This document shows, one piece after another, positions 63,723-64,000 of a stretch of DNA of 64,000 bases. The DNA lies in the NCBI RefSeq assembly GCF_007991655.1, contig NZ_BJYT01000001.1, positions 620,001 to 684,000 on the forward strand. The letters run 5' to 3'. Below the pieces are notes generated by a model, which did no database searches, was not told the origin of the DNA, and saw only the letters and a list, made by a program, of their open reading frames with translations. Numbering within the stretch: the first letter of the stretch is position 1; each line of letters begins with the position of its first letter. Made by a program: the position numbers and the translations under genes. The stretch is from Segetibacter aerophilus. GTDB lineage: Bacteria; Bacteroidota; Bacteroidia; Chitinophagales; Chitinophagaceae.

Positions 63723-64000
63723 ATGAATTTTCGAAACCAGCCCCAGAAGGCAAGACCAAAAAAGAATACATTAATTGTAGGCAGAAGTAAAGTAATTGAA
63801 GCAATACAGCAAGGCAAACAATTGGAAAGAATTTACCTGGTTAGCACTATTCATGGTGAGGTTATAGATGAAATTAAAAGGCTCGCAACCGACAAGCAAA
63901 TTCCCATTAATAAAGTACCTGTTGAAAAGTTAAATGGTTTTAATGTAAGCAATCACGAAGGCTGCATCGCTGTCATTTCGAAAGTGCAATACCAGGATTT
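63723..64000 (+). CDS. 23S rRNA (guanosine-2'-O-)-methyltransferase RlmB-like, N-terminal part
   Basis: The first 92 codons start MNFRNQPQKARPKKNTLIVG and contain RSKVIEAIQQGKQLERIYL, KLNGFNVSNHEGCIAVISK, the N-terminal substrate-binding domain of the SpoU/TrmH RlmB type. The methyltransferase (SPOUT) domain lies beyond the window. RlmB methylates G2251 in 23S rRNA of E. coli; for this protein, the exact target is inferred. Confidence 0.8.
   Translation, partial: MNFRNQPQKARPKKNTLIVGRSKVIEAIQQGKQLERIYLVSTIHGEVIDEIKRLATDKQIPINKVPVEKLNGFNVSNHEGCIAVISKVQYQD

Overview
The window looks like chromosomal DNA of a member of the phylum Bacteroidota, most probably family Chitinophagaceae. The evidence is: promoters of the TAnnTTTG type lying very close to start codons; few Shine-Dalgarno sites; lineage-typical families (DUF4270 lipoprotein next to a short glycogen-synthase-like protein and panC, HYC_CC_PP protein, DUF6702 with HupE and an M1 peptidase, DUF418, DUF3667); glutaminyl-tRNA synthetase; and SSS-type sugar uptake. 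There are no rRNA or tRNA genes, no recognisable insertion sequence, prophage or CRISPR array, and most of the sequence is ordinary chromosome.

Layout. 1-4 kb: an end-truncated MBL-fold exonuclease gene, surE with a small membrane protein, an XRE/S24 regulator, a pentapeptide-repeat protein and a lipoprotein. 4.1-5.9 kb: lepA. 5.9-10.1 kb: a partial histidine operon (hisG, a GNAT acetyltransferase, hisD, hisC) behind an attenuator made of a His-containing leader peptide and a terminator/antiterminator pair. 10-18 kb: SpoU methyltransferase, SirB1-like protein, adenine deaminase, GH29 fucosidase, dihaem cytochrome c and small proteins. 18-32.7 kb: a large pentose locus with an AraC regulator, xylB, xylA, GH43 arabinanase-like enzyme, transaldolase-like gene, split transketolase, araB, araD, araA and a Na+/sugar symporter. 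Together these release, import and convert xylose and arabinose to xylulose 5-phosphate and feed it through the non-oxidative pentose phosphate pathway.

33-47.7 kb: an SDR oxidoreductase, M1 peptidase with HupE and DUF6702, two tandem DUF418 membrane proteins, a small metal-related operon (HYC_CC_PP, HMA protein, beta-barrel), DUF3667, a second M1 peptidase and etfBA. 47.7-56.5 kb: TPR protein, glnS, tilS with an insertion, a carbamoyltransferase plus PIG-L deacetylase pair, beta-barrel protein, DUF922 protein and a 37-residue membrane peptide. 56.5-64 kb: pseudouridine synthase, heptose-1-phosphate adenylyltransferase, flippase-like protein, panC, divergent short GlgA-like protein, DUF4270, metK, and the start of an rlmB-like gene.

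The most unusual signals are not protein genes. A short, non-palindromic dispersed repeat (core GTGACACAACGATGTT) occurs fourteen times, always between genes, and its variants differ mainly by transitions at CpG sites. The his attenuator appears to start transcription almost on the leader ATG. A three-unit 14-bp tandem repeat begins exactly at the xylB stop codon. A 41-residue micro-gene between araB and araD seems broken by a one-base shift in an A run.
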